Notes under the pieces: generated by a model
The model's database searches: none
What the model was told of the DNA's origin: nothing
What the model saw: the letters and a program-made list of their open reading frames with translations, nothing else
In this document: piece by piece, positions 45,565-54,736 of the stretch
Position numbering within the stretch: the stretch's first letter is position 1
How the letters are laid out: each line of letters begins with the position of its first letter
Program-made: the position numbers and the translations under genes
DNA from: Diphasiastrum complanatum
Taxonomy: Eukaryota > Streptophyta > Lycopodiopsida > Lycopodiales > Lycopodiaceae
DNA: 64,000 nucleotides
Assembly: GCA_029204225.1 (NCBI GenBank)
Contig: CM055107.1
Location: 14,008,900-14,072,899 of the forward strand
Reading direction: 5' to 3'

Positions 45565-47029
45565 CCACTTTCTTTGGAGGAGCGATCTGGCAAGCTAGAT
45601 GGCATGGATGAGGATTTTGTTGATTGATTTCCAATCTCCAGAATTCCCTTATTAGCTTGATTTCGTAATCACGGATTCCGAACTGGACATTGAGGGGTTG
45701 GATGTTTTCCAAAACAATAATGGCACTGGTCCAATGGTCGGATCTTCCGATCGACATTTCGTGGTTCAGGGAGGTAATTAGATTGACTACACATCTCATA
45801 TGTGTCACTGACAACTTGCATCTGATCGTCCGTACTGCCAGTACTTTGGCTAGCGTTGTCTGTGGCATCTTGTGGACTAGATGCCCTATCATCCCTGATT
45901 GTTTGAATGTTGGATATGGGCTGTGATGGTGTGTGCAAGATCTGTGCTTCTGCAATAGCGACTGCCTTACAGAGTTCTTTTGGACTGGTATATGATGTAA
46001 AGGGTGGCATACCAATCTTGATCTCATGCGGTAATCCGGCATAGAAAAATGCCATTTTGTGGTGACTAGGAAGACCGGAATTCCAATCTGCCGTCATCTT
46101 GGCAAATCATGCAGTGTAGCCCTTGAGAGTTTCTCCGGAAAGCATCAAGATTTGGGCAAGCTGCTCATACATTGCCATGGCCTATTGTGTGCAAGATGAA
46201 GATGATATGGAGTGGTGTGGTGATGTACGAGAGAGAGATTGGGAGATGTAGTTTTTTGAATGTCTATGAGGGAATTGATGATGAGGAGATGGAAGAGGAA
46301 AAGACACGATGAACAAAGCAAAAATATTCCTTCGTCTAGAGCATTCACGGTTTGGACAAGGGTAGATTTTATAAATAATTTTAATTATGCCCTTCCAGCG
46401 AAAGGCTTATGATGAGGGATGATAATTGGAAAAGCACTTATGTAGGTTTTTTCGCAAAGGGTTAGTTTTGCTTCAAAAAACTACTTTTCGGCACCTCTCC
46501 GCAAGTTGATAGAAGGATTTTTCAATACCAACTATAACTCGTTTTAGACATGACGGTCTTGGGAGGAGTCTATCAAAGACAAAGTCACTCACCAAACAGG
46601 CTTGGGCTAAAATTATGATAATATTTTTTTATAGAAAAGGGCCCTCGACAGTCGTGGGAGGAGCTATCAAAGATAGGGTCGCTTCCCAACGAGGCCAATG
46701 GCCCAATTCCTTCTTTTTTTTTTTTTGAAAATAAGCCCTTGCAGATTTCTCTGTGTCCTGGTCTCAACGAGATGGAACTTCAGAGGCCTCTACAAAAGTT
46801 TGTTTTTTTTTTTTAAATAAACCCTTGCAGATTTCTCTGTGTCCTGGTCTCAACGAGATGGAACTTTAGAGGCCTCTACAAAAGTTTGTTTTTTTTTTTT
46901 TTTGAGCTAAAGACTACGGTAAAAAAAACAACGAGGGTAACTAGATCGTCAAAAAGTTAAAGCTTAAAAAACATAGAAGATAAAAAATGAAATGAAAAAC
47001 ACAACTCCAAAGAGTAACAAACTCGAGCC
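45565..47029 (-). mobile_element. Foreign insert in Gypsy-1: gag fragment of another retroelement
   Basis: Replaces the RT-RNase H connection of Gypsy-1. On the minus strand it encodes, from about 46180, MAMYEQLAQILMLSGETLKG, a stop, then MTADWNSGLPSHHKMAFFYAGLPHEIKIG (46097 on) and a knuckle CHYCFGKHPTPQCP at about 45685. Upstream (46380-46980) are two tandem duplications with T-runs. The family is the same as at 20632-22030. No target duplication was found; Gypsy-1 sequence is missing at the site, so it may be an insertion plus deletion. Confidence 0.75.
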
Positions 47030-47564
47030 AACTCAGACTAGGTATAGTGCTTATGAAAAGGAACTCTTTTCTATAGTCCATGCCCTTAAGACTTGGAGGC
47101 ATTATTTGTATGGTGCCAACTTTGAGGCCCTGACAGACCATGAAAGTCTCAGATACCTTCGCAATCAACCTGAGCTTAGAGGTCGGAAAGCTCGTTGGGC
47201 AGAGTTGATGCAAGAGTTTGATATGTCTATCAGATATAGACGGGGAAAATTCAATACAGTAGCAGATGCCCTTAGCAGAATGCCTATGATAAACGAGCTG
47301 AGTTTTACTCAGATTTGTAATGAGTTACTCGAGTCCTTGAGAGGGAAGTGCCAGCATGATGCATTCTTCTCTACTATCTGGAACTCAGTCCATAGCAGAC
47401 AGTTACAGACTCCAGAACCAGTTCATGGGGCTGGTGCAAGTTATCCAAGAATACGGCAGCTTCCGTTGAGGATGATGATGAGTCCGAGTATACGTCGTCA
47501 GATGACGTTGAGGATTCTGAGCCTGTATTACCCAAGCAAACCCCAGTGGTTGAGGGTCAGTTGA
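47030..47564 (+). pseudogene. Gypsy-1 RNase H
   Basis: Resumes Gypsy-1 with QTRYSAYEKELFSIVHALKT, LTDHESLRYLRNQPELRGRK and KFNTVADALSRMPMINELSF. The first RNase H Asp lies in the lost segment. A frame change near 47450 leads to the integrase. Confidence 0.9.
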
Positions 47565-48775
47565 CTCAAGGATTCAAATGGAAACAGTATTCCATTCAGG
47601 ATGAGTACTTGCTCTATAGAGATAGAGTATGTGTTCTCAATTCAGAGGATTATAGGCAACAGGTCCTATATGAATGTCATGACAATCCTAGTGCGGGACA
47701 CCCAGGCATACAGAAGACCTATGAGCTTCTTCGTAGGCAATTTTTCTGGCCCAATATGAAAAAGGACGTCCAACAGTATGTAACCAGTTGCCAGAAATGT
47801 CAAGTAAACAAAGCATAGCGTTTAAAGGCAGGAGGGTTGTTGCAGCCCTTAGAAATACCAGCTGGTAAATGGGAGAGTATCTCCATGGATTTTATAGTAG
47901 GCCTGCCTAAAACCCAAAAGGGTAATGACGCTATATGGGTCACAGTTGACCGTCTGACCAAAATGGCTCATTTTAATCCGACCAAAACAATCGTTAGAGC
48001 TCCAGAGTTAGCGAGGTTGTTTGTAGACGGGCTATTTAAATTGTACGGTTTGCCTTCCGGCATAGTCAGCGACCAGGACAGTAAGTTTACTGGAAATTTT
48101 TAAAGGGCAGTATTCCATCATTTCCATACTAAACTTAATATGAGTACCACCGACCATCCACAGACGGACGGTCAAACAGAGAGGGTAAATCAGGTGCTGG
48201 AGGATATGCTTCGTGCATACATCAGCAAGAAGCAGACTAATTGGGAGGAGTATCTCTCGATATTAGAGTTTGCTTACAACAGTACGAAACATTCAGCTAC
48301 GAGATACAGCCCATTTATGCTGATGTACGGTTTTCAGCCACGCTCACCCACAGCCGTAGGGTTTAAACAAGAAAAAGTTGAAGCAGCCAAAAACTTTTTA
48401 GAGGACCTAAACCAGATGATAGAACATGCTAAGCGTAGCATCAGACAGTCCCAGGATCGAGCCAGGCATTATGCAGATCCACACAGACGGGATGTGCAGT
48501 TCTCCACTGGTGAGAAAGTCTACTTGAGAGTCCCAGTTGACTCTAAAACCCTCAAATCAGGAGTGTGTCCTAAGTTGTCTCCAAGGTATTGTGGTCCCTT
48601 TACCATCAGTACAAGACTAGGCGAGGTCACTTATGAACTAGAACTCCCACACAGTAGTAAGGTTTTTCCAGTCTTTCATGTAAGTCAGTTACGAAAAGCC
48701 TTAACCAGATCTAAAAAATCTGGTACGGGACAGTGTTCTAGTTCTCCCATTGGATCCTCAACAACCTCCACATGA
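47546..48775 (+). pseudogene. Gypsy-1 integrase
   Basis: Zinc-binding ECHDNPSAGHPGIQKTYELL and CQKCQVNKA, a stop at 47816, then SISMDFIVGLPKTQKGNDAI, SDQDSKFTGNF followed by a stop (48101), HPQTDGQTERVNQVLEDML, EFAYNSTKHSATRYSPFMLMYG and the C-terminal YLRVPVDSKTLKSG..VFHVSQLRK. The D,D,E triad is retained, but two stops and a frameshift kill it. Confidence 0.93.
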
Positions 48776-48944
48776 ACCAGAGGAGATTCTTGATAGTAGA
48801 GAGACGCAGACTCGTCATACTCTATACCGAGAATATCTGGTCAAGTGGAATGATCAGCCTGTTGAGAATGCCACTTGGAAAAGAGGCAGCGTCCTTCGCA
48901 AGATTTTTTCAGACTTTGTCTTAGAGGACCAAGACGGTTCTTAA
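48750..48944 (+). pseudogene. Gypsy-1 chromodomain
   Basis: EEILDSRETQTRH..YREYLVKWNDQPVENATWKRG: the aromatic and Trp residues of the chromodomain are mostly present, placing Gypsy-1 among chromoviruses. The stop at 48942 is close to the polypurine tract AAGGGGGAGGGAG. Confidence 0.9.
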
Positions 48945-48955
48945 GGGGGAGGGAG

Positions 48956-49313
48956 TGTTACGAGCTCGTGACCAGTGCCGAACCCTAGAGAACACAGATA
49001 GGTTAGATACCACAGTCAGGGTCGTGTCCAATGTACACGACCAACAGGGCAAGACAGTGTGAGTAGTGTGCCCCAGCACGGTCCATAGCCATGGCGGGCG
49101 TAACACAGTCTAGGAACCCTATCAGCAGGACAGGGCCCCCAGTTGGGTCCCGACGTGTAGTCGGCCACGTCAGTGACACGTGGCCGACACTTGGCAGCCG
49201 CATGCTACCAGTCCTCACACTGGGCTAGGAGGGGCTTACTCTATATCAGGGAGTAGGCAAGGTTGGGTGGATCGGTTAGTGTTTGCCCTACTGTGGTGTT
49301 AGGAACTATTACA
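48956..49313 (+). repeat. 3' LTR of Gypsy-1
   Basis: 358 bp, pairs with 41866-42223. Followed by CTTCG. Confidence 0.96.
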
Positions 49314-49370
49314 CTTCGCATGAGAAATGACTAATGATTGTAATGTGTCTTATGTTGTCATGTGTCTCAG

Positions 49371-50030
49371 GAGGCAGGAGATGCTAGACATTTGGCAGCA
49401 GAGGTGGGAATATTTTCACAGGCCCATCCACACGGTAGCCCACATGTTGCACCCCTTGTGGCGCACCACCAGACAAGAGGACGACCAGGAGCTCCACAGA
49501 GGATGGCTGGAGTATACAGAGTGAGTCTATTCAAGGCTAGGTATTACATACCATTTTCAATTTGATTTCAGATTATTTGTATGGTTCATGCCCGTACAAT
49601 CTTGCTTGTATAGACATTGACTCATGTGGGGCTGAGCACCTCAGCATCATCAAGGGCCAAGGCAGATTTGCTGAAGTTCGAGAGAGGGATCGGGCACTTC
49701 GGGATGGTTTGGTGCCAGCAGAGAGAGGACCAGCTATGTCCAGTGACATGGTGGGGTTGTCAGCGCCGCTCCATGCCAGAGCTCCAGCGGTTGGCGAAGA
49801 GAGTGTTGTTGAAAGACTGTTCAACTTTCGCTTGTGAGCGGAACTGGAGCAGCTGGTCCATGCAACACGCGAAGAAGAGAAACCGGCTATCGATTGAGCA
49901 ATGCAGGCAACTCGTCTATGTGTCCAGCAATGCACGGATGCTACGACGATACGGCGAAGGGGGAGGCCTACTGGAGGTTTGTTTGCCCTACCCTTGCTTA
50001 CCTTACATATGCTTCTCGTCATTGCTAGTT
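49371..50030 (+). pseudogene. hAT1: C-terminal part of a hAT transposase
   Basis: Two coding blocks with splice-like signals. 49371-49526 follows an acceptor TGTCTCAG and reads RRQEMLDIWQQRWEYFHRPI, HTVAHMLHPLW, the conserved HRPLHAA-type region of plant hATs. 49610-50030 contains the hAT dimerisation domain: ELQRLAKRVLLKDCSTFACE, RNWSSWSMQHAKKRNRLS, RQLVYVSSNARML. The RNase H-like catalytic core is not found upstream, where Gypsy-1 lies. hAT2 begins just downstream. Confidence 0.85.
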
Positions 50031-50049
50031 TTGTGGTATTTTATAAACT

Positions 50050-50050
<1 letters not shown>

Positions 50051-50081
<31 letters not shown>
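50051..50081. repeat. (TA)n microsatellite at the left end of hAT2
   Basis: A run of AT dinucleotides directly before the hAT2 terminus. The matching run is at 53600-53654. Confidence 0.95.
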
Positions 50082-50083
<2 letters not shown>

Positions 50084-50140
50084 TAGGTCCCGTGGTACTG
50101 GGTACCGCGGTACCATGTTGGTACCGCGGTACCACAATAT
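50082..50140 (+). repeat. hAT2 5' terminus with GGTACC subterminal repeats
   Basis: Contains three copies of a GGTACCGCGGTACC-like palindrome. In hAT elements such short subterminal repeats bind the transposase BED finger; that function here is inferred. Confidence 0.65.
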
Positions 50141-50452
50141 AAATATTATTTAATATATAATATATTTTTAATTTTTTTTACCTAAATACCTACCCGCCCC
50201 CCTCGCATTTTCTCCGAAATTTTTTTGCGCCCTCCTGTGCCCTGCTGTCGCTGCTGTTTCCGCCTGCCTGCCTTCGATTCCTTGCATCGCCCTTCGCCCA
50301 CGCAACGCCCTGCCTTGCATCTGACTTGCTTCGCCCTGCCTTCGCCCATTTTCAGCGTCTCTCCAACAGTGAACCCTGCTGTTTTTTTTGCAGCAATCCA
50401 TCCTTCCAGTTTTAGCTTCATCTGCATTTTTTCCCTAGTTTTCTCCATCGCA

Positions 50453-51440
50453 ATGGCGCAATCCGACCTTTCCGGTCTATGGGACGAGGTAGACATTGTC
50501 ATGCGGGTTGTCGACAAGACCAACAAGACCGGTCAGAAGATCGTGCGTTGCCGATACTGTCTCGTCGAATTTGCTGTGTCCCTCACTCGCCTTAAAGGCC
50601 ATCTGCTCGGTGCATGCAACAAAAATACTGCCACCTTAAATGCTGCCCCTTGTGGCAGCATGTCCGTCCCCGACAGGCAGCAACTACTGGACACCTACGG
50701 GTCGCGGCTCGTGGCGGGGGAGAACACCATTTCGGAGGGCGTTCTCTGGTTTTGCACCGCTCCTTATGTGGCTAACCCAGAGTTGCTGCCTACTTGGCTG
50801 GCACGCATGAGGAGAGGGAGTCCATCCTCGTCCCGTCCCATTGCCCCTCATCCCCCTCAGACAGTTCCGCCACACGCACCCCCATCTGCACCCATTCCGG
50901 TGGATCCCGTCCCATCACGTCCGCCAGTTGCCACTGCGGTTCCAACACCACGTCCTGTTGCTCGCACGCCCCCAGTTTACGATTTTCTCATGGATTCTCC
51001 GCCACCCGAGCAGGCCTAGGATGCTACTGACGAGGCCTTCGAGGATGTGGATGAGATCCCTTCTTCCTTCCCTTCCCATCCTGATGACCTTCTCAGCCAG
51101 CAGTTTTCGTGCCCCATGCCAGATGTTGCCCCTCCACCAGTGCACCCCACCTATGCTGCTGCACCCATCCCTGCCAGTGCATCCCACTCTCCCCATTTCA
51201 CATCTACAGCCGATGCATCCACTAGTGCCCATCCTGTCGCGTCATCGTCCATTCCCGTCACGGTTGGTGCACCGTGTTGGAGGTCCACCACCCGTCGCCC
51301 ACCAGGTAGAGCCCTTGTACAGCAGACCATTCGCGGCGCGCATCAGCCGCACATGGACAGAGAGGCCACACAGGCCGTGGCCAGTTTGATTTACGAGCTG
51401 AATCTACCTTTTGCCATCACCGATTCTGAGCCAGAGGATG
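50453..51440 (+). pseudogene. hAT2 transposase, N-terminal part
   Basis: ATG at 50453 (MAQSDLSGLWDEVDIVMRVV). A BED-type zinc finger at about residues 35-60 has the pattern CRYC..LKGHLLGAC, followed by a long Pro/Ser-rich linker, one in-frame TAG (51017) and then, in the same frame, MDREATQAVASLIYELNLPF, the beginning of the DUF659 domain of plant hAT transposases. The frame loses similarity near 51440, just before Gypsy-3. Higher GC than its surroundings. Needs the missing catalytic core to act; dead. Confidence 0.8.
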
Positions 51441-51567
51441 GTGCAAAGCTCTTAAGTGCATCAAAGAAGTCAACCTCAAAGAGGCACTATCATGGATACT
51501 TTATATTCATCTTTGAGGCCACGGACAAACCCTCTGATTTTCTGATAATCATCCATATTTTTAATTT

Positions 51568-52137
51568 TTAAAATTGCTTCTCGGTCTGCCCAGTCTCCTG
51601 GAGATTTAACCACCACTTATAGGCCATGGGCCCTAAGGAAAGACTGGCCTCAATAGCTTGCAAATGGTCAGGGGTCTGTTTAAGAGCATGAATGTTCTTC
51701 CATTTGTTGAGGAAGGTTTGTAGAATGTCTGCATTTCTATCCTTCTCTTCCCCATTAAAAGTAGGAGGCTTTAAATCTTTAAAAACACTAGGGTGAGACT
51801 GTAAAGTCTCTCCCGAAACTGATGGAAGTGGAGAAGGGGACAACTGAGAAGTGGAGGGAAGGCTTCCTTTCGCGGAACTCAAAATCAAGCTCTTGAGTTC
51901 AGCGAACGAGTCATCCACACAGGACTTGAAATTGGCTAATGCCAACTTCAGTTCATCCACTTTTGTTACCAACTGGGGAAACTGCTCCTTGGTAACCCAT
52001 TCGTCAAGTTCTTCGGCGAACTGTTCCTGTTCTTCCATTTCCATAGGTTCTTTCCCTTTACTGTAAGCCAAGGCTTCTGTTTCAAGTTCGTCGATGCCTC
52101 TCTCTGGGGGTTGATCAGGTCCCTGAGGAGTGGTCAT
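51568..52137 (-). pseudogene. Gypsy-3 gag fragment
   Basis: 189 codons open from MTTPQGPDQPPERGIDELET through PPTFNGEEKDRNADILQTFL, KWKNIHALKQTPDHLQAIEA and AYKWWLNLQETGQ, then the deletion. It lacks the frameshift of Gypsy-1 gag at the same place, so it preserves the better N-terminal sequence of the family. Confidence 0.93.
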
Positions 52138-53018
52138 CTTGGAAACTGAAAAGGGGGTACCTTAACTTCTGAAGAAAAAAAAGTCAAAAAGACTAATTTA
52201 CAACTATACAAGGAAAAGGAAAGATGACTTAGCTGTTTCTGAGCACTGTACTTCCAAAGAAAAGATGAAGAGGAACCCTCTCAGCTCTTTTACCCAAGAT
52301 TTCAGATCTGCTGTGCCGGAAAATCCTAGTTTGAAGCTTCAAAACGGTGTCAAATTTCCCGATTCTTGAGTTGAGTAGCTGACTGATCTGATTTCAGGTG
52401 TGGGGCTCCAACAAACTGAGTAAAAACCGGAAATATGCAAGAAAAATCCGGAATTTTTGAAGTCCCTGCCCTCGCTATCTGGACAGCAACCTGTCTGGCC
52501 CAATTTGTTCAATTTACAACTCAAAAATCCGCTTGAATCTCTGAGTTGACCTCAGCTGGTAGGTCGCTGGTCTGTGGCAATCAAGTTTGAAGTTCAAACT
52601 TCTGAGAAATCTCGAAAAACAAGGATGAAATTCCACTTTTTCACCTCCCTGTCCAGTGCTGGCCCTGCTAGGAAAATTTGCTTGAAAACCCCTCAAACTT
52701 CCTTGGATTTCTTTGAAATTTCAGAGGTAGATGTCTGATCCTACGGCGATGGACCTGCTCGCTGGTTTCTACTCTAAATCCTTTCTGAAATCTCCTATCA
52801 CATGTCTGAAATCTGATATAGATTGCTACCTTTCCAGCGATTTACCTACAGAAGGAATTAAACTTCCTACAACTGTAAATTCTCAGTGACTTTCAAGGGT
52901 TTGAAGGCTGCACCTACAGCGATTCTCCTCCTCTAATCTTTCTTGAGAAATTGAGAAACATTTCCTATCTTCTGATAGCTTTCTCTACTGCTGCTCCTGA
53001 ACTCCCTAGGATGGAGAT

Positions 53019-53031
53019 GGCTCTAATACCA
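53019..53031 (-). other. Primer-binding site of Gypsy-3 (mutated)
   Basis: Minus strand reads TGGTATTAGAGCC, one substitution from the usual TGGTATCAGAGCC. Confidence 0.85.
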
Positions 53032-53032
53032 G

Positions 53033-53390
53033 TGTAATAGATCCTAAAACCACAATAGGGCAAACACTAACTGATCCACCCAACCTTGCCTACTCCCTGA
53101 TATAGAGTAAGCCCCTCCTAGCCCAGTGTGAGGACTGGTAGCATGCAACTGCCAAGTGTCGGCCACGTGTCACTGTCGTGGCCGACTGCACGTCGGAACC
53201 CAATTGGAGGCCCTATCCTGCTGATAGGGTCCCTAGGCTGTGTTAGGCCCGCCATGGCTATGGACCGTGCTGGGGCACACTACTCACACTGTCTTGCCCT
53301 GTTGTTCATGTACGCTAGACACGACCCTGACTGTGGTATCTGACCTATCTGTGTTCTCTAGGGTTCGGCACTGATCACGAGCTCGTAACA
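53033..53390 (-). repeat. LTR of Gypsy-3
   Basis: 358 bp, same length and ends as the Gypsy-1 LTRs, inverted. Directly adjoins hAT2 coding tail at 53391. Confidence 0.95.
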
Positions 53391-53500
53391 CTGATGCGGC
53401 AGATTGGGATGATGCTAGTGACGAGTCCTCCTCCTCGGACACACAGCCCATGCCAGTTCCAGACAGGCAGAGATATCAGAACACGAGAATTTTTTTTTTT
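53391..53500 (+). pseudogene. hAT2 transposase C-terminal tail
   Basis: Reads TDAADWDDASDESSSSDTQP, an acidic Ser-rich tail common after the dimerisation domain of hAT transposases, then a poly-T stretch and the 3' terminus. The assignment rests on position and composition. Confidence 0.5.
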
Positions 53501-53509
53501 TTTTTTATA

Positions 53510-53598
53510 TTATGGTACCGCCCTGGTACCGCGGATCCCAGGGCGGTACCATTGTTATGGTACCGGCGGTACCATACCAGCGGTACCACAGGGTACTA

Positions 53599-53599
<1 letters not shown>
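53510..53599 (-). repeat. hAT2 3' terminus with GGTACC subterminal repeats
   Basis: Several GGTACC hexamers in palindromic settings (GGTACCGCCCTGGTACCGCGG, GGTACCGGCGGTACC). The reverse complement aligns with the 5' terminus at 50082. Confidence 0.65.

Positions 53600-53654
<55 letters not shown>
53600..53654. repeat. (TA)n microsatellite, about 54 bp
   Basis: Pure AT run between two inverted GGTACC-rich blocks. Confidence 0.97.
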
Positions 53655-53657
<3 letters not shown>

Positions 53658-53751
53658 TGGCACGTGGTACCGCCATTATGGTACCGTGGTACCATAATGG
53701 TGGTACCGCGGTTATGGTGCCGCCCTCAGACCAGCGGTACCAGGGCGGCAC
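53655..53751 (+). repeat. Second GGTACC-rich block, inverted to 53510-53599
   Basis: Starts CAGTGGCACGTGGTACC and contains at least four GGTACC hexamers. Its reverse complement aligns with the hAT2 3' block from its outer end (GTGGTGCCGCCCTGGTACCGC). It is probably the left end of another hAT copy of the same family whose body is gone. Confidence 0.6.
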
Positions 53752-53879
53752 CACAAAAATAATATTTTTTATTTTTTATTTTTAAAAAAAAAAAACCCTT
53801 TCAACAGGCTAAAAGTAGGTAAAAAATTCAGGAAAAAAAAAGGGTACGGTTTAGAAAAAAGATGTTACTGTACAGGGGG

Positions 53880-54277
53880 ACTGTACTGGGGACACTGTGG
53901 GAGAGCAGACCTGGTGGTCAATGGGATTGCAGCATGTGGGGGGGCAGCAAATCCGGACAGGTACACCGTCACATGGGCACTGTGGGGGAGCAGACCACGG
54001 ACCCAATCGGAGTGCAGCATGTGGGGGAGCAATACATGGGGCAGGTACAGTAGCACATGGGCACTGTGGAGGAGCAGACCATGGACCCAATCGGAGTGGA
54101 GCATGTGGGGGATCAGCACATGGGGCAGGTACAGTAGCACATGGGCACTGTGGAGGAGCAGACCATGGACCCAATCGGAGTGCAACATGTGGGGGAGCAA
54201 TACATCCGGACAGGTACACCGTCACATGGGCATTGTGGAGGAGCAGACTATGGACCCAATCGGACTGCAGCATGTGA
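53880..54277. repeat. 84-bp minisatellite, about 4-5 copies
   Basis: GCAGCATGTGGGGG-type starts at 53929, 54014, 54098, 54182 and 54267, i.e. a period of 84-85 bp. Each unit includes ATGGGCACTGTGGAGGAGCAG and GACCCAATCGGAGTG. Because 84 is divisible by 3 and the unit lacks stops, several frames on both strands stay open for over 100 codons; I regard these as chance. Confidence 0.92.
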
Positions 54278-54689
54278 GTTACGAATAGAGCCACAGCTGA
54301 TCTAGAATTAAGCTATGAAAGCATCACATAAGCAAGACTTAACCCTAGAAAGCAGGAAAGAGAGAGATTAAGGAGGCTAAAGAGAGAGATCAATATCATC
54401 AGCTGAATGACAAATGACACAGTTTCCCTACTTATAGCCAAGAGGAAGCCCTAAAAGGAAGCTTCCAGTGGCTAGGGCCCAACTGGGAGGAATAATAGTG
54501 CGCCCAGAAGGCCCCCACTCTCCAGTAATATGTCCAAATGGCCTAATAATGAATAATAAGGCCAAAGGCCAACCATATAGTCTTAATGTCACTAATGAAT
54601 AAAAAAGGGCCCAACGCCTGCTTATGCATAAAGTAAAGTAACTGTAAATGTAAATGGACGCGGCGAATGTAATGAGCCGAGTCCATAAC
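54278..54689 (-). repeat. Probable 3' LTR of Gypsy-4
   Basis: The sequence downstream of the polypurine tract, with short inverted ends (TTATGG.. and ..CGTAA on the minus strand). No partner LTR is in the window, so both edges are inferred. Confidence 0.5.
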
Positions 54690-54736
54690 TCTCCCCGACA
54701 CAAAAAAAAGACCCAACTGCCGAAAAGATAACCGGA

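Larger units (their letters stand above)
41866..49313 (+). mobile_element. Gypsy-1: complete but dead Ty3/gypsy chromovirus
   Basis: 7448 bp with 358-bp LTRs, primer-binding site, leader, gag, protease, RT, RNase H, integrase, chromodomain and polypurine tract; the target duplication CTTCG is exact at both ends (41861-41865, 49314-49318). The LTRs differ at roughly 15 of 358 positions by eye. Many stops, frameshifts and a foreign insertion at 45565-47029 make it non-autonomous. Antisense to RopGAP. Confidence 0.96.
51495..53390 (-). mobile_element. Gypsy-3: 5' fragment of a Gypsy-1 family element
   Basis: Minus-strand 5' LTR (53033-53390), primer-binding site, leader and gag, ending abruptly at about 51495 within gag (counterpart of about 43796 in Gypsy-1). 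Everything downstream, including pol and the 3' LTR, is missing. An internal deletion of about 120 bp between GGGCAGA and CCGAGAAGC (about 51583) is visible by comparison with Gypsy-1. Confidence 0.92.
50082..53599 (+). mobile_element. hAT2: hAT transposon carrying a Gypsy-3 fragment
   Basis: Left end CATAGGTCCCGTGGTAC.. and right end (read inward on the minus strand) CATAGTACCCTGTGGTAC.. form imperfect inverted termini, each followed by GGTACC-rich subterminal repeats (50096-50140; 53510-53590). Inside are a BED finger and the start of DUF659 of a hAT transposase, a gap filled by Gypsy-3, and an acidic transposase tail. Both ends sit in (TA)n, so the 8-bp duplication is hidden in ATATATAT. 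Confidence 0.75.

Noticed and set aside
49573-50022. 149-codon minus-strand frame over hAT1
   Set aside because: Antisense of the recognisable hAT dimerisation domain.
53851-54294. 147-codon minus-strand frame with repeated Pro/Cys-rich units
   Set aside because: It is one of several overlapping open frames through the 84-bp minisatellite and carries no start context, domain or homologue; repeat composition explains it.
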